A DNA stretch of 64,000 nt, taken from assembly GCF_046592965.1 (NCBI RefSeq), contig NZ_JBISBV010000005.1:205101-269100 (forward strand), given 5' to 3'. The stretch's first letter is position 1. The number at the start of each line of letters is the position of its first letter. A program made the translations under genes and the position numbers. Below, piece by piece: positions 37,316 through 46,699 of the stretch. The notes below the pieces were generated by a model. The model ran no database searches. It was not told where the DNA came from and was given only the letters and a program-made list of their open reading frames with translations. Origin of the DNA: Marivita sp046592965 (GTDB lineage: Bacteria > Pseudomonadota > Alphaproteobacteria > Rhodobacterales > Rhodobacteraceae).

Positions 37316-38202
37316 GTGCGCCGCGCCGGTTGGCGCGCGCCGTTCCACAGCGAAACGCCGGGGCTTTGCGCCTCTCCCAAGGCCAGTGTCGCACGTCGTA
37401 GCAGTGCAATGCCGTCCTCTGAGTTCTCCGGCAATGCGCTCGGCGAAATCGGATCACCGATGCAGATGGCATAGGGTTGTCGGTGCTTGTTCAGCGTCTC
37501 GTGAAACAAGGTGATGTCGCGCAGCGTCGGGTGAATGGCGTCGAACAGATAAAACAGCGCCGAGTTGCGCGCCTGTAGATGGATCGGAATCACCGGCAGA
37601 TCGAACTTGCGCGCCAGCATGGCAGCCGACGGCATCCAGCGCCGTTCGTGCAACCGCATCCCGCGCCGCTTGGCCAGTCGACCGGAGGGAAAAATCACGC
37701 CCAGACGCCCGTCCTGAACCGCCCGTTTGGCATACACCATCGTTTCGCGCGTTTTGGCATGGCTGCGCCTGTCTGTGCGCCACTCGACCGGCGCGATCAT
37801 CGTCTCCATCTGCGGCAGCACCTTGAGAATGTCGTGATTCGCAAAGAAATACGCGTCATCGCGCACTTGGGTCAGAACCGAGTGCAGGATGATTCCGTCC
37901 GCGATCCCGGTGGGGTGATTGGAGACAACCAGTGCCGCGCCGCGTTTGGGGAGGCGATCCAGCCCGGTCACGCTCACGCGTTGCGCCAGAGTTTGGGCCA
38001 ATTGATCCATAACCTGTTTGGCGGATTGGTCGCTGAACGTGTCGGCCAAGGCGACGGTTCGACCATAGCCGAGTATCCGGTTCAGTACGGGGCGGGCGAG
38101 CGACGCCGCGATGGTCTTGCGAAACAACCACGGCGCACGGTCCTCGATCAGCGGGTCGATGCGGTTTTTCACGAGGCTGTCTGTCACAGGGCGGTGTTTC
38201 AC
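37312..38202 (-). CDS. Lysophospholipid acyltransferase-family protein
   Basis: The 296-residue protein carries the PlsC-type acyltransferase motif I as SNHPTGIADG (NH-x4-D), a second block FFANHDILKVLP, and a motif III-like LGVIFPSGRLAKRRG, followed by VIPIHLQARNS. These enzymes transfer acyl groups to glycerol or related lipids at the inner membrane face. GTG 38202 is chosen, with AGGAGAGGG upstream; the frame is open ~35 codons further but without a better start. Substrate could be lysophosphatidate or an ornithine/hemolysin-type lipid. It converges with the lytic transglycosylase gene. Confidence 0.82.
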   Translation of the reverse strand: MKHRPVTDSLVKNRIDPLIEDRAPWLFRKTIAASLARPVLNRILGYGRTVALADTFSDQSAKQVMDQLAQTLAQRVSVTGLDRLPKRGAALVVSNHPTGIADGIILHSVLTQVRDDAYFFANHDILKVLPQMETMIAPVEWRTDRRSHAKTRETMVYAKRAVQDGRLGVIFPSGRLAKRRGMRLHERRWMPSAAMLARKFDLPVIPIHLQARNSALFYLFDAIHPTLRDITLFHETLNKHRQPYAICIGDPISPSALPENSEDGIALLRRATLALGEAQSPGVSLWNGARQPARRT

Positions 38203-38393
38203 AGGCCCTCTCCTGAGAAGCGGGATTATGGCGGCATGACGAGCGCAAGATATTCCGGGCCGTGAGGCAAGTCGAAAGGTGGCGCAGAGCGGTTTGCGCG
38301 ATGTCATGCCGCTTTTGTTACAACTCCGTCATCCGCCGACCGGTTCCCGCGCTTCGCCATGTCGCGCAGGACCGGGGCAGTGCGGCGCGCGGG

Positions 38394-40949
38394 TTATCCA
38401 AGAATGCGCGTGACCATCTCGTCGGTGTCGCGGCTCAGGTCCGGCTTGGCCTTGATCCGCTGCAATGCCTTTCTCATCAACGCCTTGCGCTCGGAATCAT
38501 AGCGCGTCCAGGTCTGAAATGCCGAACACATCCGCGCGGTGGTTTGCGGGTTCTTGTCATCAAGCTTGATCAGCCAATCGGCGAGCAGATCGTACCCCGC
38601 ACCGTCGCGGCGGTGAAAACCCGCGTGATGCCCGGCCAGCGCGCCCATGACCGCGCGAAAGCGGTTGGGGTTGGTCCAGTCGAACGCCGGATGTTGTGTC
38701 AGCGCGTGTGTCACCTCGACCGTGTCTCGCGGATCGGAGGCCATGACCTGGAGTCCGAACCATTTGTCCATCACCAGCCGGTCATCCTTCCACTGTTCGT
38801 GGAACTGCTGCACCGCAGGCGCGCCGGTGCCCGACCGGATCAACTGCGACAGCGCCGACAACTGCAACGTCATGTTGTCTGCGCTGTCAAATTGCCGTTG
38901 CGCGCTGACGCCTTTATCAAGCCGGGTCTTGAGCGCCAGAAGCGCGGAGCCAAGCGCCCGTTTGCCTGCCTGATCGGCATCTGGAACGTAGGGCGCATAA
39001 ACCTGCATCTCTTCCATCAGATCGGGCAGCCAGAGTTTCCAGCGCGTTGCCATGTGATCGCGCAACCGCTCTGTGGCCGCCCAGATCGCATCTGGATCAG
39101 GTGTCGTGCCACGCTCGAACAAGGTTTGCGCCAGTTCCGATTGCGTCGGCCCCGACAGCATCAGCGCGCGGAACGCCGGATCGAGCGTGTCATCGCGCAC
39201 CACCTGTTCCAGCCCGTCGAGCCAGAGATCGTCCGGCGCCGCCCCGTCGCGGATCATCGCCACGAGACAGTCCCGCGCCAGATCGCGCCCGGCCTCCCAG
39301 CGGTTGAAGTCATCCGTGTCATGCGCCAGCAGGAACGCGCGCTCCTCGCGGCTCACCTCGCGTTCCAGTATTACAGGCGCGGAAAACCCGCGCAGGATGG
39401 ACGGGGTGGGGCGGCTCGCCAGCCCCTCGAAGCTGAAGCTCTGCTCGCTTTCCGTCATCTCCAGAACGGTCGTCGGCATCACCTCGTCACCATTCGGGTT
39501 CAGCAGCCCGACCGCGATCGGGATCACCTGCGGTGCCTTCTCGTCCTGTCCGGGTGTCGGCGGGGTCTGCTGGCGGAACGTCAAAGTGTACTGGCCGTCG
39601 CTGTCATCCCATGCCTCGCTGACCTGAAGGCGCGGCGTGCCCGATTGGGAATACCAGCGCTTGAACTGCGCGAGATCGCGGCCGGTCGCGTCCTCGAACA
39701 CCTTGAGCCAATCCTCGATCGTGGCCGCGTCTCCGTCGTGGCGGGTGAAATAAAGATCGAGCGCCTTGTAGTATGCCTCGTCCCCAACCAGCCGCTTGAG
39801 CATCCCGATCACCTCGGCACCCTTTTCATAGACGGTGGCGGTGTAGAAATTGTTGATCTCCTGAAAGCTCTCTGGCCGCACAGGGTGGCTCAGCGGCCCC
39901 TGATCCTCGGGGAACTGGCGCGCGCGCAGGTCGATCACGTCGCTGATGCGCTTGACCGGGGCAGAGCGCATGTCGGAGGTGAACTGGCTGTCGCGATAGA
40001 CCGTCAGGCCTTCCTTCAGGCACAGCTGGAACCAGTCGCGGCAGGTGATGCGGTTGCCGGTCCAGTTGTGGAAATACTCATGCGCGATGATCGCCTCGAT
40101 GCGCTCGAAATTGGCATCGGTGCTGGTTTCGGGGCTGGCCAGCACGGCGGAGGAGTTGAAGATGTTCAGCCCCTTGTTCTCCATCGCGCCCATGTTGAAA
40201 TCATCAACCGCGACGATGTTGAAGATATCGAGATCGTATTCCCGCCCGTACACCTCCTCGTCCCATGTCATCGACTTCTTGAGCGACTCCATCGCGAAGG
40301 CGCATTTATGTTCGTCGCCGGGGCGCACCCAGATGTTCAACTCCACGTCCTTGCCGGACATGGTGGTGAACCGGTCCGGATGAGCGACCAAATCCCCCGC
40401 CACAAGCGCAAACAGATACGCCGGCTTCGGCCACGGGTCATGCCACTCCGCCCAGCCATCGCCCTTTGCGGTCGGGTTGCCATTTGACAACTTGACCGGC
40501 TCATCGCCCTCGATACGCACCGTAAAGATGCTCATCACGTCGGGGCGGTCGGGATAATAGGTGATCTTGCGGAACCCTTCGGCCTCGCATTGCGTGCAAT
40601 ACATGCCGCTCGACATGTAAAGACCCTCAAGCGCGGTGTTGGTTGCCGGGCTGATCTCGACTTCGGCCTCCCACACAAACGGCGCATCGGGCACGTCATA
40701 CCGTACACCTTCCGGTGTCACCTCTGGTTCGATCGGCGCGCCGTCGATCTTGGCCCAGACCAGCGTCATATCCTCGCCATGCAGGAAAAACGTCCGGCCA
40801 GCCGTCTCGGGATTGGGTTTGAACCGGATACGGCTGATCACCCGCGTGGCGGTCGGTGCCAGACGGAAGGTCAGATGCACGTCCTCCACCACAAAGCCGA
40901 ACGGTGTATAGTCGCTGAGATAGATTGTCTGGGGGGCGGCGTCTTTCAT
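38394..40949 (-). CDS. pepN: Aminopeptidase N (M1 family)
   Basis: PepN is a cytosolic zinc aminopeptidase that clips N-terminal residues from peptides. The 851-residue protein has the GAMEN substrate-binding motif (NMGAMENKGLNIFN), the zinc site HEYFHNWTGNR (His290, Glu291, His294) with the third ligand Glu in LKEGLTVYRD 19 residues later, and the long C-terminal helical domain typical of the E. coli-type M1 enzymes. ATG 40949 gives the family N-terminus KDAAPQTIYLSDYTPFGF; the frame is open 100 codons upstream, across the divergent DUF2256 gene, but that part has no family match. It is monocistronic. Confidence 0.96.
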   Translation of the reverse strand: MKDAAPQTIYLSDYTPFGFVVEDVHLTFRLAPTATRVISRIRFKPNPETAGRTFFLHGEDMTLVWAKIDGAPIEPEVTPEGVRYDVPDAPFVWEAEVEISPATNTALEGLYMSSGMYCTQCEAEGFRKITYYPDRPDVMSIFTVRIEGDEPVKLSNGNPTAKGDGWAEWHDPWPKPAYLFALVAGDLVAHPDRFTTMSGKDVELNIWVRPGDEHKCAFAMESLKKSMTWDEEVYGREYDLDIFNIVAVDDFNMGAMENKGLNIFNSSAVLASPETSTDANFERIEAIIAHEYFHNWTGNRITCRDWFQLCLKEGLTVYRDSQFTSDMRSAPVKRISDVIDLRARQFPEDQGPLSHPVRPESFQEINNFYTATVYEKGAEVIGMLKRLVGDEAYYKALDLYFTRHDGDAATIEDWLKVFEDATGRDLAQFKRWYSQSGTPRLQVSEAWDDSDGQYTLTFRQQTPPTPGQDEKAPQVIPIAVGLLNPNGDEVMPTTVLEMTESEQSFSFEGLASRPTPSILRGFSAPVILEREVSREERAFLLAHDTDDFNRWEAGRDLARDCLVAMIRDGAAPDDLWLDGLEQVVRDDTLDPAFRALMLSGPTQSELAQTLFERGTTPDPDAIWAATERLRDHMATRWKLWLPDLMEEMQVYAPYVPDADQAGKRALGSALLALKTRLDKGVSAQRQFDSADNMTLQLSALSQLIRSGTGAPAVQQFHEQWKDDRLVMDKWFGLQVMASDPRDTVEVTHALTQHPAFDWTNPNRFRAVMGALAGHHAGFHRRDGAGYDLLADWLIKLDDKNPQTTARMCSAFQTWTRYDSERKALMRKALQRIKAKPDLSRDTDEMVTRILG

Positions 40950-41105
40950 GGGGCAGGCTCCGGATGGGTTGATGCAACAGGGCGTTGAACTAGCTAGAGT
41001 GTTAGGCCGACGCCCGCGCGCCTTCAACCGGATTGCCACTCTGTCGGCGCGCATCAAAGCAAAAGACATCTGCCGCGAAGCAGCCTGACCGAAGGACGGA
41101 CCGAC

Positions 41106-41369
41106 ATGCCCAGGACCCGCAAGAAATCCGACCTTCCCAGCAAGATCTGTCCGACCTGCGCGCGTCCCTTCACATGGCGCAAGAAATGGGAAAAATCCTG
41201 GAACGACGTGCGGTATTGTTCGCAACGATGCCGGACCACGCGGGGTCAACCTGCATCTTGCGACAGAGAGTTGGCCGCATTTTCAAATAATGCCGAACAG
41301 CGTTTCGGCCACAAAGACCGGCCATCCATATTGCGTCCCGGGCGCGGAAATCCTAATGGAACACCATAG
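41106..41369 (+). CDS. DUF2256 zinc-ribbon-like small protein with C-terminal tail
   Basis: The first ~48 of 87 residues match DUF2256: KSDLPSKICPTCARPFTWRK, then WNDVRYCSQRCR. Two Cys pairs (CPTC and CSQRC) suggest a small zinc ribbon. DUF2256 proteins are usually about 50 residues; here ~39 extra, low-complexity residues (FSNNAEQRFGHKDRPS, PGRGNPNG) follow. The function is unknown; they often neighbour photolyase/cryptochrome-like genes elsewhere, but not here. It ends 21 bases before the malate synthase start, so the two may be co-transcribed. Confidence 0.78.
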   Translation: MPRTRKKSDLPSKICPTCARPFTWRKKWEKSWNDVRYCSQRCRTTRGQPASCDRELAAFSNNAEQRFGHKDRPSILRPGRGNPNGTP

Positions 41370-41390
41370 TATACAATGAGGACTGCGGAC

Positions 41391-43538
41391 ATGGCCACCC
41401 GGATCGACCGTCACGGTTTGCAAATCGACCATACTTTGTGCGACTTTATCGAAACGCAGGCATTGCCCGGCACCGATGTCGAGGCGGATGACTTCTGGCA
41501 GGCGCTATCAACGCTGGCGCATGAGTTCGGCCCAAGGAATGGTGAACTGCTCGCCATCCGCGACGATCTCCAGACCAAGATCGACACCTGGCACATTCGC
41601 AACCGGAACCAGCCGCATGACCACGAAGCCTATAAGGCATTCCTGACCGAGATCGGCTATCTTCTGCCCGAAGGCGACGACTTCGAGATCAAGACTGCAA
41701 ACACCGACCCCGAAATCGCCAACGTGCCCGGCCCGCAACTGGTCGTGCCGATCACCAACGCGCGCTACGCGCTGAACGCCGCCAACGCGCGGTGGGGCAG
41801 CTTGTATGACGGCTTTTACGGCACCGACGCGATGGGCAGTCCGTCGCCCAAGGGCGGTTACGAGAAGGGGCGCGGTGCCCGTGTCGTTGCCCGTGCGCGG
41901 GTGTTTCTGGATGACGCGTTTCCGATCGAAGGCGGCAGCCATGCGGACGCGCGGCGCTACCGTGTAAAGCGCGGCGCGTTGTTGATCGATGATATGCCGC
42001 TCGCCGATCCGGACAAGTTCATCGGTTACACCGGCCACCCCAAGGCGCCAGACACGGTGCTGCTGCGCAATCACGGATTGCATGTCGAACTGGTCTTTGA
42101 CCGCACCCATTTCATCGGCAGCCGCGATCAGGCAGGCTTGGCCGATGTCCGGCTCGAAAGCGCGATTTCCGCGATCATGGATTGCGAGGATTCCGTTGCT
42201 TGTGTCGATGCCGAAGACAAGACGCTGGCCTACACCAATTGGCTTGGCCTGATGAAGGGCGACCTGACCGACAGCTTCGAGAAGGGCGGCAAGACCGTCA
42301 CCCGCGCGCTCAACCCCGACCGCACCTATACCGGCCCCGATGGCAACGACGTCACGGTCAAGGGCCGCGCGCTGATGCTGGTGCGCAATGTCGGACACCT
42401 GATGACCAACCCTGCGATCCTGCTGAAAGACGGCTCGGAAATCTACGAAGGGCTGATGGACGCGATGGTCACCACGCTCATTGCCAAGCACGATCTGAAG
42501 AAGACCGACGGCGCGCGCAATTCGCATCACGGGTCGGTCTATGTGGTGAAGCCCAAGATGCACGGGCCGGATGAAGTGGCCTTTGCCGACGAGACCTTCA
42601 CCTTTGTCGAATCCGCGCTGGGCTTGCCGGAATACACCGTGAAACTCGGCATCATGGACGAGGAACGCCGCACCTCGGTCAACCTCAAGCAATGTATCCG
42701 CGCCGCCAAACACCGCGTCGCCTTCATCAACACCGGCTTTCTCGACCGCACCGGAGACGAGATTCACACCTCGATGGAAGCGGGCGCCTTCAGCCGCAAG
42801 GACTTCATCAAGCGCAAGGCCTGGATCGGCGCCTACGAGGATCGCAACGTCGATATCGGTCTGGAATGCGGCCTGTCCGGCAAAGCGCAGATCGGCAAGG
42901 GCATGTGGGCCATGCCCGACCAGATGGCGGCGATGCTCGAGCAGAAGATCGCCCACCCCAAGGCCGGTGCAAACTGTGCCTGGGTGCCGTCGCCGACTGC
43001 CGCAACGCTGCACGCGCTGCATTATCACAAGGTCGACGTGTTCGCCGTGCAGGACAGACTGCGCCAGGGCGGTCGGCGGGCGCATGTGGACACCATTCTC
43101 GACATCCCGCTCGCCGCCTTCCAGAAATGGTCGCGCGAACAGGTCACGCGCGAGGTCGAGAACAACGCACAAGGCATCCTCGGCTATGTGGTGCGCTGGA
43201 TCCAACAAGGCGTCGGGTGCTCGAAAGTGCCGGACATCAATAATGTGGGCCTCATGGAAGATCGCGCCACATGCCGCATCTCGGCCCAGCATATCGCCAA
43301 CTGGGTGCACCATGACATCATCTCCAGAGACGACACGATGGACATCATGCGGCGCATGGCGGTGGTGGTCGATGAACAGAACGCCGATGATCCGTTCTAC
43401 ACACCGATGGCCCCCGGTTTCGACGGAATCGCCTTCAAGGCCGCATGCGATCTTGTCTTTGACGGGCGCGAGCAACCCTCGGGCTACACCGAACCGGTGC
43501 TGCACAAGCGTCGGTTGGAACTCAAAGCCGCACAGTGA
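41391..43538 (+). CDS. glcB: Malate synthase G
   Basis: Malate synthase condenses glyoxylate and acetyl-CoA to malate, completing the glyoxylate bypass or using glyoxylate from glycolate. The 715-residue length identifies the large monomeric G isoform. Visible blocks are MDCEDSVACVDAEDK, the catalytic region GSVYVVKPKMHGP, LGIMDEERRTSVNLK with the metal-binding Glu, NTGFLDRTGDEIHTSM and the late RISAQHIANWVHHD segment. ATG 41391 (MATRIDRHGLQ) has GAGGA upstream; five extra codons are possible before it. A hairpin and a palindromic repeat follow the stop codon. Confidence 0.96.
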   Translation: MATRIDRHGLQIDHTLCDFIETQALPGTDVEADDFWQALSTLAHEFGPRNGELLAIRDDLQTKIDTWHIRNRNQPHDHEAYKAFLTEIGYLLPEGDDFEIKTANTDPEIANVPGPQLVVPITNARYALNAANARWGSLYDGFYGTDAMGSPSPKGGYEKGRGARVVARARVFLDDAFPIEGGSHADARRYRVKRGALLIDDMPLADPDKFIGYTGHPKAPDTVLLRNHGLHVELVFDRTHFIGSRDQAGLADVRLESAISAIMDCEDSVACVDAEDKTLAYTNWLGLMKGDLTDSFEKGGKTVTRALNPDRTYTGPDGNDVTVKGRALMLVRNVGHLMTNPAILLKDGSEIYEGLMDAMVTTLIAKHDLKKTDGARNSHHGSVYVVKPKMHGPDEVAFADETFTFVESALGLPEYTVKLGIMDEERRTSVNLKQCIRAAKHRVAFINTGFLDRTGDEIHTSMEAGAFSRKDFIKRKAWIGAYEDRNVDIGLECGLSGKAQIGKGMWAMPDQMAAMLEQKIAHPKAGANCAWVPSPTAATLHALHYHKVDVFAVQDRLRQGGRRAHVDTILDIPLAAFQKWSREQVTREVENNAQGILGYVVRWIQQGVGCSKVPDINNVGLMEDRATCRISAQHIANWVHHDIISRDDTMDIMRRMAVVVDEQNADDPFYTPMAPGFDGIAFKAACDLVFDGREQPSGYTEPVLHKRRLELKAAQ

Positions 43539-43544
43539 CACAAC

Positions 43545-43572
43545 TTCCGGCCCGTGTTTCTTTGGGCCGGAA
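43545..43572 (+). terminator. Hairpin after malate synthase
   Basis: Perfect nine-base stem TTCCGGCCC / GGGCCGGAA with a ten-base loop, six bases after the stop codon. No T tract follows on the plus strand, so termination is likely but not certain. Confidence 0.6.
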
Positions 43573-43602
43573 ATACCTCGGGGGTCTGGGGGCAGAGCCC
43601 CC
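43571..43602. repeat. Palindromic intergenic repeat, copy B (AAATACCTCGGGGG type)
   Basis: Shares AAATACCTCGGGGG exactly with the copy at 6781 and ends in GGGGGC-AGA-GCCCCC, the same type of closing hairpin. It lies at the 3' side of malate synthase, the last core gene before the mobile element. Confidence 0.7.
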
Positions 43603-43693
43603 ATGCGCCTTGAGCGACATCTCTCGGAGCGAAACTTCGTCCAAACCGCTTTTTTACGTTTGCGCCACCAAGACCTTCTGCGTATAGACGCCG

Positions 43694-43757
<64 letters not shown>

Positions 43758-43797
43758 GTGTGAAAGTGAGTGGAAATAAACGTTTCAGATCAGTGGC

Positions 43798-43825
43798 TTG
43801 CGGGACTGCCGATCTTTGCTTTAAT
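43798..43825 (+). promoter_or_regulatory. Candidate promoter of the intact tRNA-Arg
   Basis: TTGCGG, a 16-base spacer and TTTAAT lie about 39 bases before the tRNA 5' end. Match to the sigma-70 consensus is moderate (4/6 and 5/6). Confidence 0.35.
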
Positions 43826-43863
43826 CCCGCGGAAAATTGAAGTAAGCACTGCGTAAGCAGTTT

Positions 43864-43940
43864 GCACCCATAGCTCAGCTGGATAGAGTGTCGCCCTCCG
43901 AAGGCGAAGGTCGTAGGTTCGAATCCTACTGGGTGCGCCA
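43864..43940 (+). tRNA. tRNA-Arg (anticodon CCG)
   Basis: The 77-base gene folds into a complete cloverleaf: acceptor GCACCCA/TGGGTGC, D stem GCTC/GAGT (one G-U), anticodon stem TCGCC/GGCGA around loop CTCCGAA (anticodon CCG), T stem GTAGG/CCTAC with loop TTCGAAT, discriminator G and an encoded CCA. Anticodon CCG reads CGG arginine codons. It lies 107 bases after a decayed copy with the same anticodon and directly before the mobile-element genes, so it probably belongs to the integration junction. Several paired positions differ from the decayed copy while keeping pairing, so this is a diverged paralogue, not a simple duplication. Confidence 0.95.
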
Positions 43941-44008
43941 CTTCCCCTTAAATTTAGCGGTTTTCTGCCCTGCGACGATGCCGCGGGCCCCTGCTTTTCA
44001 ACGTCTTG

Positions 44009-44090
44009 AGAGTCAGAGGCGGGCAGGGAGGGCCGTGACGGGTTGAGGGCTGGAGGAGAGGCCTCCGGCGCCCGTCGCGGAGGTTTTCCC
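44009..44090 (+). promoter_or_regulatory. Structured 5' leader of the DUF932 gene (two-stem hairpin over the ribosome binding site)
   Basis: Outer stem CCGTGACGGG (44033-44042) pairs with CCCGTCGCGG (44071-44080); inner stem GCTGGAGG (44049-44056) pairs with CCTCCGGC (44062-44069) around loop AGAGG. The outer stem ends in the GGAG ribosome binding site. The same leader, with compensating changes, precedes the parB-like gene (46700-46784). Confidence 0.7.
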
Positions 44091-45284
44091 ATGAATACCG
44101 AGATTATCGATGCCCGTCCCGACACCAGCGGCGGCTACAGGGTGGATGTGTCGCGCGGCACGAATGTGGACCGCGTGTCGTCCGAGTGGTTCTCGCGGCC
44201 GGATGACGAGCGGTATCTGTCGCTCGACGATCTCTTTTCATCCGTAAAAGGCCGGGCGGAGCGGAGCCGGACGCGCACGGTGGAGAGTGCTGCGATCCGG
44301 GTCGAGGCCCATCGCGACGATCCGGAGAAGCTGGGACTTGTCCTGCCCGGCGCGGACGAACCCATCGCGCCGACGCATTGGTCCTTCGGCCAGCTCTCGA
44401 GCCTCGTCGGCGCCCCCGCGGCTTATCTGCGGCAGCTGCCCGCCCCGCTGGCGGGGATCAACCTGCAATACGGCCTGACCAACCACCGGGCCGAGCAGAT
44501 CAAGACGATGGAGGTCGCGAATGGCCGCACCGAACTGCGCGCTGTCACCGGCCCCGACTATGGCCGCATCTACGACCACGAGCTGGTCTCCGCCGTCCAG
44601 CGCATCGCGGGCAACGGCACGGGCGACACACGCTGGAAGGTCCCGGGCGTGCTCGACTGGTCGACGGGCATCTACAACCCGCACGTGGACGTGACGAAGG
44701 AGACGACGACGCTCTACGCTTCCGACCGCGACGTGTTCCTATTCCTCGTCGACGATCTGAACCCGATCGAGGCGGGGCTGCTGCCCGACGGCTCGCCCGA
44801 CCTCTATTTCCGGGGGTTCTATTGCTGGAATTCCGAAGTGGGGGCCAAGACGCTGGGCATCGCCAGCTTCTACCTGCGCGCGGTCTGCCAGAACCGCAAC
44901 CTATGGGGCGTCGAGGACTTCCAGGAGATCACGATCCGCCACTCGAAATACGCCGCCTCGCGCTTCGCCCACGAGGCCGCCCCGGCGCTCAGTCGCTTCG
45001 CCGAGTCCTCGCCAGCGCCCTTCATCGACGGGATCCGGGCGGCGCGGGAGAAGATCGTCGCACGGTCGGACGAGGATCGGCAGGACTTCCTACGCAAACG
45101 CGGGTTCTCGAAGGCGGAGACCGGTCGGATCGTCGAGACGGTCCTTGCCGAGGAAGGCCGCGCGCCCGAGAGCGTCTTCGACTTCGTGCAAGGGATCACG
45201 GCGGTGGCCCGGTCCAAGCCGCAGCAGGATGCGCGGCTGGTGATGGAGGGGAAAGCGAAGGTGTTGTTGGAAAGGGCGCTTTAA
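44091..45284 (+). CDS. DUF932 domain protein of the mobile element
   Basis: The 397-residue protein resembles DUF932 (phage/plasmid-like) proteins found on alphaproteobacterial plasmids and genomic islands. Characteristic parts are LVGAPAAYLRQLP, the GLTNHRAEQIKTM and RAVTGPDYGRIYDHELV segments, SDRDVFLFLVDD, and FRGFYCWNSEVGAKTLGI with NRNLWGVEDFQEITIRHSK (quoted in parts). Function is unknown; its conservation with ParB-like genes suggests element maintenance or replication. ATG 44091 has GGAGG eight bases upstream, inside a structured leader; a 16-codon extension would start in that leader. It is the first protein gene of the element after the tRNA. Confidence 0.87.
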   Translation: MNTEIIDARPDTSGGYRVDVSRGTNVDRVSSEWFSRPDDERYLSLDDLFSSVKGRAERSRTRTVESAAIRVEAHRDDPEKLGLVLPGADEPIAPTHWSFGQLSSLVGAPAAYLRQLPAPLAGINLQYGLTNHRAEQIKTMEVANGRTELRAVTGPDYGRIYDHELVSAVQRIAGNGTGDTRWKVPGVLDWSTGIYNPHVDVTKETTTLYASDRDVFLFLVDDLNPIEAGLLPDGSPDLYFRGFYCWNSEVGAKTLGIASFYLRAVCQNRNLWGVEDFQEITIRHSKYAASRFAHEAAPALSRFAESSPAPFIDGIRAAREKIVARSDEDRQDFLRKRGFSKAETGRIVETVLAEEGRAPESVFDFVQGITAVARSKPQQDARLVMEGKAKVLLERAL

Positions 45285-45408
45285 TCCTCGATATTGGGTG
45301 GCGGGCACAAGTGCACCGCCACCTTGGGGCCACAAGGAAAACAAGTCTGGTCCGCGAAGCTTGTACCATCTAATTGTCGTTATGCTGGATAAGGAGCAAT
45401 CAGAAGTC

Positions 45409-46551
45409 ATGTATATTTCGATCACCTTCCCCGTTGCGGACTTTCGCAACTTGCATCGCGAAAATGCCGGAAGGCTTGATCGGCCTGCTTGGGGGAGGAC
45501 CGATCCTCAGGCGCAATTCGCCCGTGGCTTTGGAGCTATACATACGCGGACAAAGTCTGGAAATGGATTTTCTGGAGAGAATTACTATGCCGATTGCGAC
45601 AACCTAATTCGTTATCCGGAGCAAATATTCGTATCACCTTTTGCTGATTTCAATCGCCCAATTCTTGCTTACCCATTCTATCGCCGGTTCTTTTTCGATG
45701 GTCAGATGGCTGGCAGATTTGAACTAGGTTTTCGCCTCAACGAAGGATCGCTTGCCGACATCTCAGTTACTAGAGGCGATGCCCAGTATATTGCATCCAC
45801 TTTGGCGAAGAAGCTTCTTGATGAAGAGGTTCGAGTACAGCTCGTTGACGGCAGAGAGCTGACGCAGCCTTTTTCGAACGCGATGAATGCTCTTCGCGAT
45901 GGATGGCTTCTCAGCAGCACAAAAACGAAGGCACTAAGTACGTTCGACATCTCAACTGTTGGGGCCAACTATGTCGGCGTGGGGAAGCCATTCGTATTTA
46001 TTAGGGCTGGGAACCAGACAAGGCTGGCAGAGGAACGCCAGAAACGGAATCTCCTCGATCAAGATGACTTGAGGTTATTTCTTACACGATCTGGGTCACA
46101 GGGCCAAATTTTTGATACTGCCGTAATCCAATCTCAAAGGGACTTGGATGATGAAAATGCAAATGAACGACTTGCGAGGCTGTTTTACTCGCAGCTGAGG
46201 ACACTTGTTTTTGCACATTCATTCTATTTGCGCCAGGTTGAGGCAGGACTGATCTCTGGTCCGAGGTCTCTAGAGTCCGCGCTCAAATCACTTGTTGACC
46301 GTCTATCGGCCTTGGAGCCGGTAGAAGATCAACATGGCGACGCACTGACCTGTGAAGCACTGCGTCAGATTCTCAGGAGTGCGGATATCGACGTTGCTCG
46401 CATGAGCCGCGAAATAGACGAACAGCTTAAACCCGGGTGGCTTAGGCGCAACCTTGGAGGTTTTTTCGGCTATTTCGACAGGAAAGCTGACTTGGCAATT
46501 GAGGCCGCCGCAGGTGCTGCGACTAAGCAGCTACTCTCCGGCGGCCCTTAA
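45409..46551 (+). CDS. AT-richer cargo gene of unknown function (380 aa)
   Basis: I do not recognise a domain. The 380-residue protein is soluble with no signal peptide; it begins MYISITFPVADFRNLHREN, contains aromatic/charged stretches (FYRRFFFDGQMAGRFELGF) and a late helical part with a Gly/aromatic segment near the C-terminus (RNLGGFFGYFDRKADL). ATG 45409 is chosen (AAGGAG 12 bases upstream, AGAAG nearer); ATG 45382 is the alternative and lacks a ribosome binding site. Base composition and codon use are visibly AT-richer than the flanking DUF932 and parB-like genes, which suggests separate acquisition. It sits between two genes that share a regulatory leader but has none itself. A defence or anti-defence role is possible but only a guess from location. 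Confidence 0.72.
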   Translation: MYISITFPVADFRNLHRENAGRLDRPAWGRTDPQAQFARGFGAIHTRTKSGNGFSGENYYADCDNLIRYPEQIFVSPFADFNRPILAYPFYRRFFFDGQMAGRFELGFRLNEGSLADISVTRGDAQYIASTLAKKLLDEEVRVQLVDGRELTQPFSNAMNALRDGWLLSSTKTKALSTFDISTVGANYVGVGKPFVFIRAGNQTRLAEERQKRNLLDQDDLRLFLTRSGSQGQIFDTAVIQSQRDLDDENANERLARLFYSQLRTLVFAHSFYLRQVEAGLISGPRSLESALKSLVDRLSALEPVEDQHGDALTCEALRQILRSADIDVARMSREIDEQLKPGWLRRNLGGFFGYFDRKADLAIEAAAGAATKQLLSGGP

Positions 46552-46699
46552 AATATTGGGCAGCACCGAATGCTTAGCCCGTCTATGCCGGTGAGGGAAC
46601 CAACCCTCTTGCTTCAGAAATAGTATGGCACGTTCGCCATTGCAAGTGGTGATGGTGGGAAGTTTCGCGGTGTCGTCATCGATCTATCGTGGCTCTCTC

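Noticed and set aside
43790..44125. 111-codon minus-strand frame with GAPSRIRTYDLRL
   Set aside because: Another antisense reading of the intact tRNA-Arg gene; also overlaps the DUF932 leader and start.
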